Source of the DNA: Agelaius tricolor
Lineage: Eukaryota > Chordata > Aves > Passeriformes > Icteridae
Reading direction: 5' to 3'
Length of the DNA stretch: 64,000 nt
Assembly: GCA_023055355.1 (NCBI GenBank)
Contig: JALJCS010000028.1
Span: 3,472,418-3,536,417 of the forward strand
The position numbers and the translations under genes were made by a program. Every line of letters starts with the position of its first letter. The stretch's first letter is position 1. This document shows, piece after piece, positions 46,076-59,742 of the stretch. Below the pieces are notes generated by a model that saw only the letters and a program-made list of their open reading frames with translations, made no database searches and was not told where the DNA came from.

Positions 46076-48303
46076 TTAAATTAATTTCTAGACCCAAGTG
46101 CAGGTAACTGTGGAGCCCCAGGTTTTAACCCCAAGGACTTTTTCCTAATGGTTTTCACAGTGCAGTGAGGAGTCAACCTAAAGTACAGAAAAGATGTGGT
46201 GTGAAAATTAACAAAACAAAACCATCTACGTCCACGTATCTATTAAATTAAAGATTAAAAAGAAAAGGATCAATGACTTACAGCTCATGACTAACACAAC
46301 TGACAAGCAACACTTGCATTCAACAGAGGTGCTAAAACATGGATGCAAACTGGTGAGCTATGTATGGGTGGAACAGAAATGGGGAAGGTGCAAGCCAGAC
46401 CTGCTCCATTAGAAGATGGCTGAAAGAGAAAAAGGCTCTTTAAATTAAGGGCAAGCATTGATGAGCTGCAGCCATTGCACCGTGCCCTGGGTGAGGGAAT
46501 TGGTCACTCAGTGACTCTGGGTAAAAGCAGGAGCTGGCACTTGGAGCTAAAGCATTACAGCATTACATCTGTCAGGCAGGAGATACAAGCACTGGGAACA
46601 CAAGCCATGCCCTCTCAAACTAAACCTCATGCATTTAAAGAAATGAAGGAATCTTTGGACAAAAAAAAAGACAATCAGAAGAGCAGTCTCCATGCCTTCT
46701 ACCAGAAAACATAAGCTTGCCAAAGCTCTGCTCCAAACCCATGCACTGTTGTGGATAACAAATGGGTTAAGTTTAATTTAACCCTCATCAAGTCTCAGCC
46801 CCTACCACTACCTTGGTTTTACAGCCTTTCTTACCTGCTGCCCCTCTGCCTGCACTGGCCTCTGCTAAGGAGAGGGGCTCCACTAACTCCATCACAAAAC
46901 CAGGATTCATTGGCTCATTCACTTCCTCTCAGCATCCCCCTTCAAAACCTCAGAGGCAAAACCTCAGCTCCAGCAAACCAGGGCTGGACCTGGCCCAGGT
47001 GGATCCAAAGATCAACTCAGCCTGCCTTGCTCCCCTCCTGACACACAGACAGACAGACAGACAGCCCAATGCCCAGGTTTCACCTCCTCTGGGGGTCTCC
47101 TTTTGCTCAGGCACTTACCAGAAACTTTCTCTTTCAATAGGTATTTCTCCAGCCTGGGTGTTTTCCTCTTGAACAGACCCAGCACCAGCCCCAGCCCTAT
47201 TTTCAAGCTGATTTTTAGCACTGCTCTCCCCGTTGCACAGCTCTGTTGTATCTCACCAACATTTTCTTTATTATTATTAATATTTCTGTCATTACTCAGC
47301 AGTGGGGATCCCTGATCAGTCAGAAGCACTTCTGACAGGAACTGAACAGCCACTCTGAAAACCCACAGGGATCTGGTCCTGCCTCAGCACCAGGGAAAGC
47401 AAAGCCCAAGGGTTTTGGATGTTTTCTTCTGAGACAAAACAGAAAGATCAAAACACAGCACATGCCAACAAAACAAAAAAATTAGATGCATGAAGCTTTC
47501 TTGTGAAAGGTCAGGATGTGAAAATATACTAATTGCCAACTAGAATATACAGGATACAGCACTTAAAAATTTTGGCCTGTTTTAAGGAACCTTTCTTCCT
47601 CAAGTGTGGAGAGTGAAAGGAGAAAGAAATGAAAATTTTCACCAGGCTTCAGCTCAATATCCAGTGTTTCTTCTAGCAAGCAGAGTCTAAAGCCCTTTAA
47701 GGAAATGGCAGAATTTTGAAGTGAGTCTTAAAATAACCAACTAGAGATTCCCCCTCAGGGAAATCAGTGGGGGGCTCCAAAAGATGCATTAAAAAACACA
47801 CACAAACCACACTGTGGCTGACATAGTCCTGGAGTTTAATTCTTTTTAAGCTGTGTGACTTGCATGACACATGCATGAAAACACGTACACAAGTACTCCC
47901 AGCTTTGAGTTAAAATTCCCCAAGTCCTGAAAACCCTTTTGTTTAGATGAGTGTGTAAAGCACTGGAGACTTTTTGCTCTCAAGAGTACAACTTAGCACA
48001 ATCCCTCACTTCTGTGCCTACAATACACACAAACAAACTGTGATCCAGCAGAAATTCAGGCTTGTTGATTGTGTCTGGATCCCAGGCATGGATCATCTCA
48101 TGGGAATCCAAGGGGCAGGAGGACAATCCCCTCAAGGCACTGAGCTCCAGGGCAAGCTCAGAAACCCCACCTGGTGAGAGCATCCTTGCAGGGACCCTGC
48201 CTGCTCAGCACATTGCTTTCCACAGGGGCATCAGAAGTGATTTTCTGCACTGAGTGTGAAGTAATGACCACAAACAGGCCTGAATTCAGGTCAGCAAAAA
48301 GAT

Positions 48304-48308
<5 letters not shown>

Positions 48309-48335
<27 letters not shown>

Positions 48336-48336
48336 G
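48309..48336. repeat. Poly-A run
   Basis: 28 consecutive A residues in HP1BP3 intron 1, with no recognisable retroposed body next to it. Confidence 0.9.
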
Positions 48337-49028
48337 GAGAAAGTTTTGCAATGACAACGTAGAAAAGCTCATTCCCCTCTCCAAATCAACCAGATCTGTG
48401 GAAAGGGGAAATCAAGTCACCCAAACCTGGATACACTATTTCAAAAGACAGCTTTAAATGGGAACTACAGCTACAATCACAACCATCACTCCATAAAAAA
48501 GTGAAATGCAAAACCATGTTTTGCATTTACACAAACACCAAACAAATATTGTGCCTTGAAAGGGGTAGAGGCCACCAGCTGAGGATGCAGTTTTCAAGGT
48601 GGTTGTTGGGTGATTTCAATGAATGTTTAAATCTGATCAAATGTCAGAAAAATATAATCCAATCAGCATTGAAAACACCTCCAGGATACCAACCTTCACC
48701 AAAGTACAGAAAGTCACTCCTCACAGACTTACACCTCTTTTTCTGCAGGAAAATTGCAGATCCACAGGCTCCCAGACTATCATGAACTGGTTATTCCCAA
48801 GCAGGCAATCCAGCAAAGAGCTGATAGCAACAGCCCCCCCAGACTCCTGCATTTCTAGATGAGCAGAAAGTGTCCATGGCCCAGCTCAGGGAGTAGCTGC
48901 TAATGGCAATTTCCTCCTGAACTACCACACCATTAGGAATAAATAAAGGGAGGCTTCAGGTGAGACACATATTTGATAATATTTCCAAAGTGTGGAGTCC
49001 CTTCATTAATGTAAGAGATACAAGAATT

Positions 49029-49212
49029 AAAAAAAAAAAAACCAAAAAAAACAAAAAACAAAAAACCAAAAACAACAACAACAAAAAAAAACCAACAAAA
49101 AAAACCAAAAAACCCCAACCAAACAAAAAAAACCCAAACAAAACAAACAAACAAACAAAAACCCCCAAAAAACAACAACAACAACAACAAAAAAAAAAAA
49201 CAAAAAAAAACT
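49029..49212. repeat. A/AAC-rich low-complexity tract
   Basis: About 180 bp almost without G or T on the plus strand: A runs broken by single or double C (AACAAACAAAC, AACAACAACAAC). Probably decayed or expanded poly-A. Confidence 0.9.
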
Positions 49213-50802
49213 GTCTGAGTTTTTGAATTTCTGCTGGCTGCAAGATTTTTCAACTTATCTCAGCCTTCTATTTCCTTTGAGAGAAAATGCTCCAGGATAA
49301 ATTAGGTTTTGAATGTGGCAATCCAAGTGTCAGGCTGGCAGAAACTCCAGCTGACAGGACTCAGGGTAGGGTGAGCAGGCTGCAAACAAATCTGCAATGG
49401 AAAAATGAGGAAGTGTGTCCAATCCTGGGCCAGTGAGGTGTCCCCTTACTGTCACACGACACCTACAGGTGATTGATGTGCTTAGATGTGACTGGGTACA
49501 AAGCACACGACACTGGCCTAGAAATGAGGTCAAAAAGGGCTAAAAAAAGGTTTGATGCACTTGCAGGTTAGGAGGCAGGGTGTCAAGGGGTACAAATCCA
49601 ACAGCCTGACAAGGGATGCAAGCAAGAACAGCTGTTGGTTATCCAAAAGCCTTAGAAAGCAAAGTAAAACTGGGTTTAAAAACCAGCCTAGAGATTATTG
49701 ACAATTATTTACTTGCTCTGTAATACACAAGAGTATTTAAATGACTTGGAAACTGCAGAAAAAAGCACGGGAAACGTTAATACTTCTGCAAATCCAAACA
49801 TGCCAAAATGCATCACCTCCTAAACTGCAAGCTGCACAACTCCTTTAAGGCTTTGTGCCCCTGAAATCCTCCAAGCTGTTCCCTAAAATCCCAGCCCAGG
49901 TGCAGCAGGTACCTTGTCAAAGCCTCAGAATGTAATGGTCCCAGAATATCTCAGATACAAATGTGTGTGTCAGGAGTTCCCAGCTGGGGCTGGGGCTGCC
50001 TGAGCACTGAGGGGTTCCCCTGCTCTGCCTTTGGCTTTTCCAGCTCCTGGAGCTGCCTGTGCTCTTGGCTAAGGCAGCCCAGGAGTACTCAGTCATTTAA
50101 ACCAGATTAATAAAATATGTTATTGAACAAAGAATACAAAGTTACTTCCAACTTCTGATCCTTATTTGTCAACCCACTTGGAAAATCCTTGCATGTGCTG
50201 AGCACAGCTGCCATTCCCATCACTCCAGCAAGTTTTGTCCTGGTCCTTAGGGCCACCATTCCCCAGGAGGGGTCCCAGCTCCCTGGAATTTCCCCCTGAT
50301 TCAGCTCCAAGCTCTACATTTGCAGCTCTCCTGCAGTGGAGGCTCCCAGGGCTGTCCAGGCTACCTGAGCCCTCACAGAGCAGCTTGTTTCAATTAGGCA
50401 GGAGCAGGGTCCAGCACACACCCCCAGAGCTCCCCACTTGCCAGGCAGCAATTCCTCAGTGGGATGGAGGAATTGTGTTACAGGGGCCATTTCCACCCCT
50501 CCTTCCCTGCATGGGTACAACAAACCCCATGCACATCAGGGTTCAGGGCAGCACAGCAAAAATCCTTCACACTCCTGGCATCCAACCACAGGAATTCCTG
50601 CACTCAGAGACCCAAAGCAGGGGTTTTGAAGCCTAAAGATGTATTTCCATTTGAAAATATTTTTGGTCAGCATTAAATTTGAGCCTCTGACTCCAAATGC
50701 CACGAATGCAACCCAACTTACACCTTGCCTGTCCTGAGTTTTACAGAGCACAGCAAAAATGAAATCCTGTCCTTCTGTGCACACAGATGCTCCTTTCACT
50801 GA

Positions 50803-50888
50803 AGACAAAAAAAAAATCACAAAAAAACCCCCAAAAAACAAACAAACAAACAAAAAACCCAAAAAACCCAAACCAAAACAAAAAAAGC
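50803..50888. repeat. A-rich low-complexity tract
   Basis: A runs interrupted by C, similar in style to 49029-49212. Confidence 0.85.
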
Positions 50889-53269
50889 CCTTGGTACCTT
50901 AGTAGAGTGAGACTGATGCTCCCAGCCAGGGCTGAGCTCAGCACTTGTCTCTGTTAGGGTCCAACACCAGCAATCCCAAACCAGCTCCACCCCCACATGT
51001 GCTAATTAAAACAGAAGTAACCACCCATGGCTCACCTCCCCTGTTCTCCAGCTCAACAGAAAACCAGGTTTGTGATTCTCTCCCCAGCAATCTCTGACCT
51101 GCACTGAAGGCAGTGTGAACTGATCGTTGCTGTTGCTTGGATTATTTTCCATTCCTACACCCAGGGGTTTTTCCTCATGTCCCCAAACAGCCACAGTCAG
51201 CAAGCAGGTTAAATTACACCATCATCCTACCTAAAACTGACAGAAACTTCAGCCAAGGGATTCATATGAAGCAGAATTTCTGCCTGCACAGCTGTGTGAA
51301 AATAATCCATCCCCACCCTGATGCTCAGGATCATGATGGTGACAAGCTCTGAGGGACAGTTACAAGTTTGGAACAGTTTTTGGCTAGAATGATCCAAATT
51401 CTCCACACTCTGTCTATGCCACATGGCCACTGAGGGATGAAATCACCCCCATTAGCTTACACAGGGTTCAGCTTTAAGTTTAAAACAAGCTCAGGTCACA
51501 AAGTTAAAACAACTCCAACATGAAAATCCCCTGCTGAAAGTTTTCATAGCCTTGGATAAAATATTTTAATTCAGGATCCAACTTCATGAATTTTGACAAA
51601 CTGCTGACACCTGAATGAAAATTTAGGCTGCAAGTGTTACATACCAGGGTTGGAACCCTTTATAGGCCATCTCCTCCTTGTCTGGATAGATTAAATTTAA
51701 AACAACAGTGTAAACCCTCCTCCCAACTACTACTTATTCAGCTATCATTTATTATTCTACAGACAAAACTATACATGATAAAAGCCATTATTTCATTGCA
51801 GTCTGTAAGAAATCTACCCACACTTCCCATTATAGTCCATCAATGTAACACTTCTATTCCCTCTCACAGAAGTTTAAATCCTCTGAGGATCCCAGGTCAC
51901 TTGTAACAAAACACTGCCAAGAGAAGAGATTTACATGACACTTTCTGCTGAAAGGGAAAAAATGCAGGAAAATATATTCTGAAGAAAAAAAACAATTCAA
52001 GGAGCTTCTCCCTGAACAACGTGCATGATGAATTGAGAAGTTCATTAATTAGCAAGCTCACACAGGTAAATGAGAGCAAACTCCAAAAGCCACCTTTTTT
52101 CGAGGTATTTCTTGCCCCTAACAGGAATTATGTGGGTTATGGGGTTTTTTTGGTGGTTGTTTGGGTTTTTTTTGTTTGTTTTTTTTTTTCTCTACTCATT
52201 CCTGATTTCCAAGGATCTCCCACTCTATCCAACAATTTTCTGAGGTGTCACCTGAGGAAGTTCTGCACTCTCCTGCCCAGTCCATCAAACACCTCCTCTC
52301 CTGAGCTGCTCTCACGGAGAGGGGACTCTGTTTACAAACACAAGCGCTTCCGAACCTTTCCCGCCTCAATGGGAGCTGCCTGCCAAAGGCTGCCGGCCAA
52401 CTCTTTCTTGAAGATGCTAAAAATACTATTTATGGTCAAAGCAAACAAAAGTCACGTGCTGGGAAATCAGAGTGCAACACAGAACAGTTAGTGAAGAATG
52501 GGGAAGTGACACACTTGCTACCCCAGAAATAATTCAGCAGGGCTCCTAAAAAGTGAGAAATAGCCGAGTATGTGAGACAGACCACATCTATAAACAAACT
52601 ATCCAAGGGATCAGTCCCTGCTACGCTGTATAAAGGAGCGAACACACCCACAATCTCACATAATCCAACTTTTCATCTGCACACAGTTCCCCAGTGATTT
52701 GCAGACACTGGTTATTGGGAAAACAGTTAAAATACACGTGGTAAGGATTTGTTCTGAGCAGTGTGGAGCTGTGCTCAGGTGGAGCAGGTAAGGTGATGGG
52801 GTTATCGTGACCTGGCAAGAGCCACCGCAGAAGCTGTTCTAGGCTGTTTTACCCAAAACCACCCCACAGCTTAGAGCGGCAAGAAGAATAAAGATACAGG
52901 AACGGGAGCCTGCCTGAACAGCCCCGCTCCAGAGTGGAATTTAACAGCCTCCTCTATAGAGAACCTGTGCACCACGGGGAGGAGGGTGATTAACATTCCT
53001 CAGGCAGGCAGCGAGCACCTGGGCGCAGGGAGCCTCACACGTAGGTCTGTATCCATCGCTATCAGCGCCGGGGGCTCTGATTAGGAACCTCTTTTAGGAA
53101 GCGGAGCCAGACTGAGGTTCCCCTCGAGCTGTGGCACTGGTCGGGCGCTGAGGAAGCGAGTTAGGGCAGGCAAAGCCCCACACAACCGCACAGCCGAGCG
53201 GCCGAAGGCGGGAAGGCCGCGGCGGGAGCCAAGGCGCTCCCTAAGTCTATAAATAGCGATTATTTATTG

Positions 53270-54130
53270 TGTCGCGGCCCTGCCAGCCCCTTCCGCCGCT
53301 GACCTTCCCCGGGGCTCGCCCTGTGTCGGCGGGACGGCAGAGCCGTGCTTGAGGCGGGTTTGAGCCCCGCAGCTCCTTTGTGAGGGCCCGCGGGCCCGCA
53401 CCCCGCCAGGCCCCGCCGGGCCCGCGGACACCCGAGGCCCGGGGCCGCCTCCTCGGGCCTGTGCCACACGGGCCGAGCCCACCGCGACATCGAGCCGTGC
53501 CCGCGCAGCGTGTCGCGACTCCCCGTCACGACACCCCCGCTCCCCCAGGCCTGTCAGGCCAGGGAGGGCGGGGGGGACGCGCTGAGGGCAGTTCCGGGGC
53601 CCCTTCGGCGGCGCCGCCAGGCCGCTCCCGCGGCTCGCGCGCAGCACCCGCGGCCTCCCGGGCGCGGCCCCGTGTCCCGCCCGGCGGGGCGCCGGGGGCG
53701 GGCGGGGCCGGGACTCACCGGGCCCGGCGGACACAAAGCGGCGGCGCCTCCAATGGCGGCGGCGGCGGCGGGACCGGGGGGGGGGGGGGGCGGCCGAGGG
53801 GCGGGGCCGAGCGGGGGAGGCGGGCCCGCGGCGCGCGAAGGGGGGCGTGGCCGGGTGGCGCCGCCGGCCAATGGGAAGCCGCGGGCATTTTTCGAATGCC
53901 GCCCCCTTCCCCCCCCCCCTTCCAGCCCCACCGCCTCCACGTCGCGCGAGAGAGCGCGCGTGCGCGGGGCGGGGCTGCGCGCGCTTCCCGCCACTGAGGC
54001 GCTGAGGCGATTCCCGCCGGGCGGGGTCGCTGAGGGGCCAGAGGGGCTCCGGGCCCCCCTCAGCCCCGCCGGGCCCCCCTCAGCCCCGCTGGATCCACAG
54101 CACAGCCCCCCCAGGCTGCGACCACGCCGC
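53270..54130. promoter_or_regulatory. HP1BP3: HP1BP3 CpG-island promoter
   Basis: The densest CpG island of the window. It holds a splice donor CCCG|GTGAGTCC (minus strand, exon end 53719) preceded by a YY1-like GCCGCCATTGG at about 53747-53757. This marks the noncoding first exon of HP1BP3. A CCAAT box lies near 53868 and an uninterrupted G run near 53777-53790. CpG continues beyond the likely start, so bidirectional activity is possible. Confidence 0.7.
53719..53900 (-). other. HP1BP3: HP1BP3 noncoding first exon (approximate 5' limit)
   Basis: The 3' limit is set by the GTGAGT donor. The 5' limit is only a guess from the GC-rich promoter. There is no in-frame start that would extend the protein; the first exon would be 5' UTR joined to the acceptor at 46087. 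Confidence 0.5.
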
Positions 54131-54159
54131 CGCCTCCCCAGCCCTGCCAGAACCGTGTG

Positions 54160-54262
54160 GACGTGTTCCTGTGTCACCTGCTCCAGGTCACCCTGCCTAG
54201 GCAGGGGTTTGAAGTGGATCTTCTCCAGAGGCCCCTTCCAACCCCAGCTATTCTGTGTGTAC
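54160..54262 (+). mobile_element. CR1 LINE 3' fragment
   Basis: CACCCTGCCTAGGCAGGGG, GGATCTTCTCCAGAGGCCCC and TTCCAACCCCAGCTATTCTG form a diverged CR1 3' end in sense orientation at the edge of the HP1BP3 CpG island. Confidence 0.6.
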
Positions 54263-54837
54263 CCGTGAATTCCCGTTCCGGAGCACTCCAGCCTGTATCT
54301 CACCTCCAGCCTCTTGCTGCGTGCTCTTCTCACCCTCTGCGGTTTCCCCAGTGCCGCCTTCCCTTTGCCTCAGCCTCGTCACTCCCATCCCTCATTAACT
54401 GTGTAATTATTACCTGCCGCAATTACACCAGGTCTGGCTGCAAGCTGGGAATTTTCTGTCCCAACACGCTCACAAGTTCTCCCATGTGGGAAGGATCCCT
54501 TTCCTGATGATGCTTTGCTGTTTCAGGCAGTTTTTACCTGTGCCTCTGCTGCTCAGGGTGAGGATTATCGTGGCGAGGCAGAGCTGAGGTGTGACCCACA
54601 TTTGTATCTCCACTGCCACAGTAATCTCAGCTGTGCAGATACACTGAGAGGTAAAAACCAAGCTTCTCTTGTGTACCTCTTGCTGCACTTTTGCTCCAAG
54701 CTTACTTTATTTAGCTAGACCTATGGATGTTCTTTCTCCCCCCCTTCCTTCAAAACCCACTGCTTTACCTAACCTTGAGTTTAAGGTAGAATTCCTCAAT
54801 TCCCTACCTATTCTTATTTTCTGCCATAAGCATGCCT

Positions 54838-54965
54838 AGAATCACAGAATCATTAAAATGGGAAAAAACATTAAGATCATTGAGTCCAACCTTTCCCATG
54901 GCACTGCAAAAGCCACCTCTAAACCACGTTCTCAAGTGCCACATCCACACATTTTGAACAGCTCC
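54838..54965 (-). mobile_element. CR1 LINE fragment
   Basis: AGAATCACAGAATCATTAAA, GATCATTGAGTCCAACCTTT and CTCAAGTGCCACATCCACAC are the reverse complement of a CR1 3' end, close to the copy type at 40205. Confidence 0.75.
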
Positions 54966-57900
54966 TAATACACCACAGCAATTTCGTCTGCTGTCTCTTG
55001 TCCGAGCAGTTTTCTCATGTTTGTTTTCTGCACATAATCTTTACCCATCTCCTGCCAGCCTCTCTCCCCATCTGTGTTTTTACAATTTGAAGACCATATG
55101 GGCACTTACCCATTTATTTGGGCACTTTTATCCCTGCTGTGATGGGAAACCCCTCTGTGAGCACATTTAGAAGCATTTACACCATTCAAAGCACTGCAGA
55201 GGTGTCGCATTTCTGCAGTAATGCCCGTTCCTTGTCCAAGCTTCTCCCAACTCTCTCCCCTGTAGTAGGTGACTACTCCAAGTTTACTACCCCTGAGAAT
55301 GTCACCTCCTAAAGGCTTGTGAGCAAAGCCTGGCCCCGTTCAGTCTCCTGCACTCCAGAGGATCCCTGTGATGTGGAGCTGAGCAGCCCTGGGAGTGCTG
55401 CAGACAGATGGCTCCACTTTGCTGAACATTCCTGTCTTGCCTGTGAGTGTGAAACAAACCCTGTGCAACTGCAGAAAAATGTGTTCTTTGGCTTTCTCCC
55501 CCTGTGGTGCCTCTCTGGCAGGAGGGGAAGGTAGAGCAGAGGGGAAGGGGGGGGAATGTGCTCCTTTACTACTGAGTTTTAAGACACCGAGAAGGAAAAG
55601 ATGAAATCAGACCAGCAGCTCTCCCTTTGCCCACTGCAAGGATGTGCCCCAGCACCGGTGTTGGCTGAGCCACAGAGCTACAAGTGGAGGAGAAAAGCTG
55701 TTGTTGTCTCCTTCTCTGGTATTTACCTCAAAATCCATCCCAGAGGGGAAGAGCAGACCCTTCACAGAAGATTCCTTGGATCACCACCCACTGCTCTGTC
55801 TCCTCTGGTCGACTTTCTGGGCAGGTTTGTGTCATTTCTGTCCCTCTTCCTGTTCCCACAGGAATGAAGCTGTGGGAAGCTCAGAGCCAGCACAGGAGGA
55901 AGGAACAGGGAAATCCATAGCCAGGGAATCAGACTGCAGCAGGGAGCTGCTGCCAGAGTTATTTGTGATGGTGTCAAGCACTATCACTGTCAGAAATACT
56001 TCTAATAAGTATTAAACACTTTTACTAAGTACTAAGCACTGTTAATAAGCACTAAGCCTTCTCATTACCTTTCCTGCCTGCAGGTGCCATGGACTAGTAA
56101 GATTCCAACTGGTTTTTCCATGAAAATAATTCCATTGGATTCCAACTTGCTGTCCCTTCGAGCTCCCCTGAGCCTCCCCACAGCTCTGGCCTTGGGCTGT
56201 GCTGCTTGCAGATCCCCCAGACACGTGGCTTTTGTCCCCAAGGAGTCACTGCACAATTTGCACTCCAGGCTTTTACTCTTTCCAGCCAGTGTCCAGAGCA
56301 ATGCCACAGTCTTGTTCTTCTCCTACAAACACAGAACCTGCTGTGTTTCTGGTTTAGATACAGCTTTGAATTAGGTTTTAAATCTGCCCATGGCAACTCC
56401 GTTCCAGGGGTTATTGTGTTGATTTTCTTACCCTACACCAACTCACGTTTTCCCCACTTTGCCACATGTTTTATTTAAAGTGAACGCTTTTGAATTTAAT
56501 AAGCACCCTTCTGTGATGTTAACAGCAATCTGCCACATTATTACATTTTTTATTACCTCTGTCAGACTGTGCACCTGCTGAAATCATCTTCTGCCCATAA
56601 TTCTCCATCCTGCTGTGCCTCTGTTGCCAAATGCTGTTTCCACATTGACCTGCAGCTCCAAACCTCAGCTCTGAATACACTCAGGCCTTGCCTCTGGTGT
56701 TGTGACCCCAAGTTTTTGTCGATTTTCTGCTTTTCCACTTTTACCTCAAGCTTTTACATTTTAGAAAGCCTTTAATCCCCTTCTGACCCGGTGTCCGCCT
56801 GGCTCAGGGGGAATTTCTGCCTTTTTTCCAGCCCAGCCCATTTCTAGTCACCACCAGACTGGGAAGCTCTTCCCTGTCACTCTGCTCTTTCATCCCTAAA
56901 ACTCCATGTTCTGCTGCTGCTTCTTCAGCTTCTTGTGCTTTGAAAAACCAGTCTAATATCATATATACACCTAATCCAGTATTCCCTGAGAAGGTCCTTA
57001 CCTTCAGATCTCATTATCCCTGAATTTCTGTCCAAGGAGGCTGTTTTGGTTCTGTGCCCACCCATGAGGGGATGGTCACTGCTCTCTTCAGCTTGACCCT
57101 GCACAGGGAGTGATGCCAAGCACAGCAATCCCAGACCATCACTGAACCAAACATTTAATTCATGTGGGTCTCTCACTTGTTGAGCCACACACAAACCTCC
57201 AGAGGCTTTCTGCCCACAGTAAAATAAGCATTACACAAGGAGCTGTCAGGTGGTGGTGTTGCCTTCCTGCAGACACACACATAATCCTTGTCTTTATGCC
57301 TGAGCTGCTTTTTTAGTTCTCACTTTGCTTATTAAGGGATTTTTTCCCTTTTACATGTCTTGTAGAAATAGGGATTTTTAGTCCTCTAAACAACAATTTT
57401 CCACTTTGTTGCTGATTCACTTCACCAAAGACATCTCTAATGATCACCAGAACAGCTCACAATTCTCTTCCAATTCATCTTTACTTTTTTTCAGCTGCAG
57501 TCTTACTGTCACCCTTGCAGCTCCTTTGATTCTATGCAAAAACCACTACTTTTCTGCTTTCAACCCCCAAATGCATATTCTCTGCCTCTTCATGGCTTTC
57601 AAGATATCACTTTTGATTTCTTTATTCCTTATCAGCTTCCTAATAATTAGTTCTCCATACTTCCCCCAGTGTCACTCTACACCATCTCCCAGCTGAGCTC
57701 CCCAGCTGCCCCACTCACACCCTTAAGGTTCTACTTCCTTATCTTTTCAAACATTTCCCCCTTTCCAAGGGGTATCCCATTCCTCTATGCATTTCCAAAC
57801 CAAACTACTCACTTTTTACATCAAATCTAGCAAGTGAATAAAAATACACTCAAATATACCAGAGTTGGTTTCATTCTGGAGCAAGTGTAGAATAGAAACA

Positions 57901-58028
57901 CCACTGGAGCCAACAGGAATGTGGAGCAGGAAAATGTTATGGACTGAGCAGCCTCCACAGGCTGCTGCTTTTCTAGAAACATCCTAATTTGAAATAGATC
58001 CCAAGTGCTAATGAGGTGGGTGCTGTCA
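54966..58028. other. Intergenic sequence without recognised genes
   Basis: Unique sequence between HP1BP3 and the candidate gene at 58029. I see only short open frames with no splice support and no repeats of known families. Confidence 0.5.
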
Positions 58029-59742
58029 TCACTGGAGGGCCAGGGGCTGGAAATTGTGATTCTTTTTCTGCACCACTTTTGGCATTACAGTAATTTTATC
58101 CAAAGCAGGCACATGAAGTGACACCTCCACCAAGCAAGGAGCAGCTGAAGACCAACTCAACACTGCACACAGGGACAGCTCTCCCAAAGCCACATTTCCC
58201 CACAGGTAAGAGATCTGGCAGTGGGAATTTCCTTCCCTCTGAACCAAAGAGTGTTTTGGATGAAAACCAGTGAGCTGCAGGCAGGAGCTGCTCCCCTCAC
58301 CTGGCAGGCAGTAACTTGCTGCCAGACCTCCTGGCTGCAATGGTTTTGCAGCCACAAAAGCTCATTTTTGGCTGCCTCACATGCACTCAGCCCCCCACCA
58401 TAAGCAGCCTGGCTGGACTCTGGCTCTGTGGTGTGAGAGCAGTGCCATGCCTGTGAGCCTTGCTGGGAAGACAACTGAACAGGAATTGAAAGCTTTTTTG
58501 GTGCTGGCTCTTGCTGGAAGAGCTCTAGAGCTGGCTCACTTGTTGCTCTGTGGAAAATCTTGGCAATTGGCTTTTCTTTGAGATGTCTCAGCTGCAGCTC
58601 AGGCTCCTGCTCAGAACATCCACCTTGTGATGCTGCAGGAGGCCTGGAGAATCCAGGTGATGCATTTCCTTGGAGAACAGATAAAACACTCAAATCCTGT
58701 TTTGCAGAGAGGAGTCAAATTTTCTGTTTCTGATCCTGGTGTGTGAGAACACCCTGGGTGGGACAGAGCTGTGAGCTGAGTCCATGTCATGGATTCATGA
58801 TGTGGTGGTGCTGAGTGCCTGCTCCCTTCATGGGAGTGATTCCCTGCACTCTCACACGAGGGGGAAGTGGCCAGGACCAATGGATTATTCACTTCATGCC
58901 ATCTGTAATGTCCCAGAGCATTTGTACCAGGTGTTACTTCAGAACAGCTCACCCTGCATGCTGAAATGACCCATTTCCCTTCACAGGTGAGACTGAATGC
59001 ACCAGCTGCATCTGCCAAGATGATCTTTGCAGCTCCTCTCCAAAATGCTGTGATAAACCCCTCCTAACAGGGCTCTGCTCCCCTCACTAATGCTTTGTAC
59101 CCTGGGATCTTAGTAAAACTCTGCCTTAGGGTAACACCTGCCATGAATTCTTGCAGGAGGCTGCAACAGGACAGCCAAGAGCTTCACTGCTCTCTCCCCT
59201 CACTCAGTAACACCAACATTTCCCAACCAGCAGCATCTACTGCCTTCCCCATGCCTACTCCCCTCTTTCCCATTTGCAGCCACAGCATATCCATCCCTGC
59301 AGCTGGGCCAGCAACGTGGACAAATTCCCCTATGGAAAGGACTGAATGGAGTGGGAGCTGGTTTTATTCCTGTTGCCATTTCAGCACAATTTAGCAGCTG
59401 GAAATGAGAAAGAGAAGCTGGTGCCACATGACAAAGCTTTCCACAGTCAGCATCCCTACAGCAGTGTTTAAAGAAGCAGGAGTTATTTCAGCAAACAGCA
59501 GATCCACAATCCTTCACCAATGGTGGCAAATGGAGCCCCTTGAAAAATACAAGGGTAGACAACCTGAGGTTTTCTTGGATCTTGTGATTTGGTCACGCTG
59601 CTGGAAGCTGAGGTAATCAATCTCTTGCTGCTGGTCTTTGCCCATTGCTGCTTTTCCTCCAATGGCTCCTTGCAGGTTGTGTATCTGAAGAAAGCCAAGC
59701 AGGATCCTCTGGGCTGAAGCCTCCTGGTCCCCAGACTCCACC
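58029..59742 (-). CDS. Candidate protein gene, three 3'-terminal exons, family not recognised
   Basis: Three minus-strand exons fit together by splice site and phase: 59564-59742, 58301-58632 and 58029-58214, the last ending in TGA. Introns are 931 bp (GTTGTC...GCAG) and 86 bp (GTGAGG...CCAG). The joined frame gives 230 codons. Residues are non-repetitive: EIDYLSFQQRDQITRSKK in the first, KPIAKIFHRATSEPALELF and KNELLWLQNHCSQEVWQQV in the second, SLHVPALDKITVMPKVV in the last. A further exon-like piece at 60071-60129 (PEALNLLEESWLQAMCE) has splice signals, but its phase does not directly join. No start codon exon, known domain or poly(A) signal was identified. It could be the 3' part of a real gene or of a decaying one. 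I do not recognise the family. Confidence 0.4.

Larger units (their letters stand above)
46088..53718 (-). other. HP1BP3: HP1BP3 intron 1 (about 7.6 kb)
   Basis: This interval separates the CpG-island first exon from the ATG exon. I see no additional coding exon, CR1 or LTR. It holds a poly-A run (48309-48336), a large A/AAC-rich tract (49029-49210), a second A-rich tract near 50805-50885 and a T-rich tract near 52140-52190. Small open frames here look random. Confidence 0.6.

Noticed and set aside
47012..47353. Minus-strand 113-codon open frame in HP1BP3 intron 1
   Set aside because: Lys-rich, but not similar to HP1BP3 and without convincing splice sites.
48309..49212. Poly-A tracts as tails of processed pseudogenes
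   Set aside because: No cDNA-like body or target duplication was recognised upstream of either tract.
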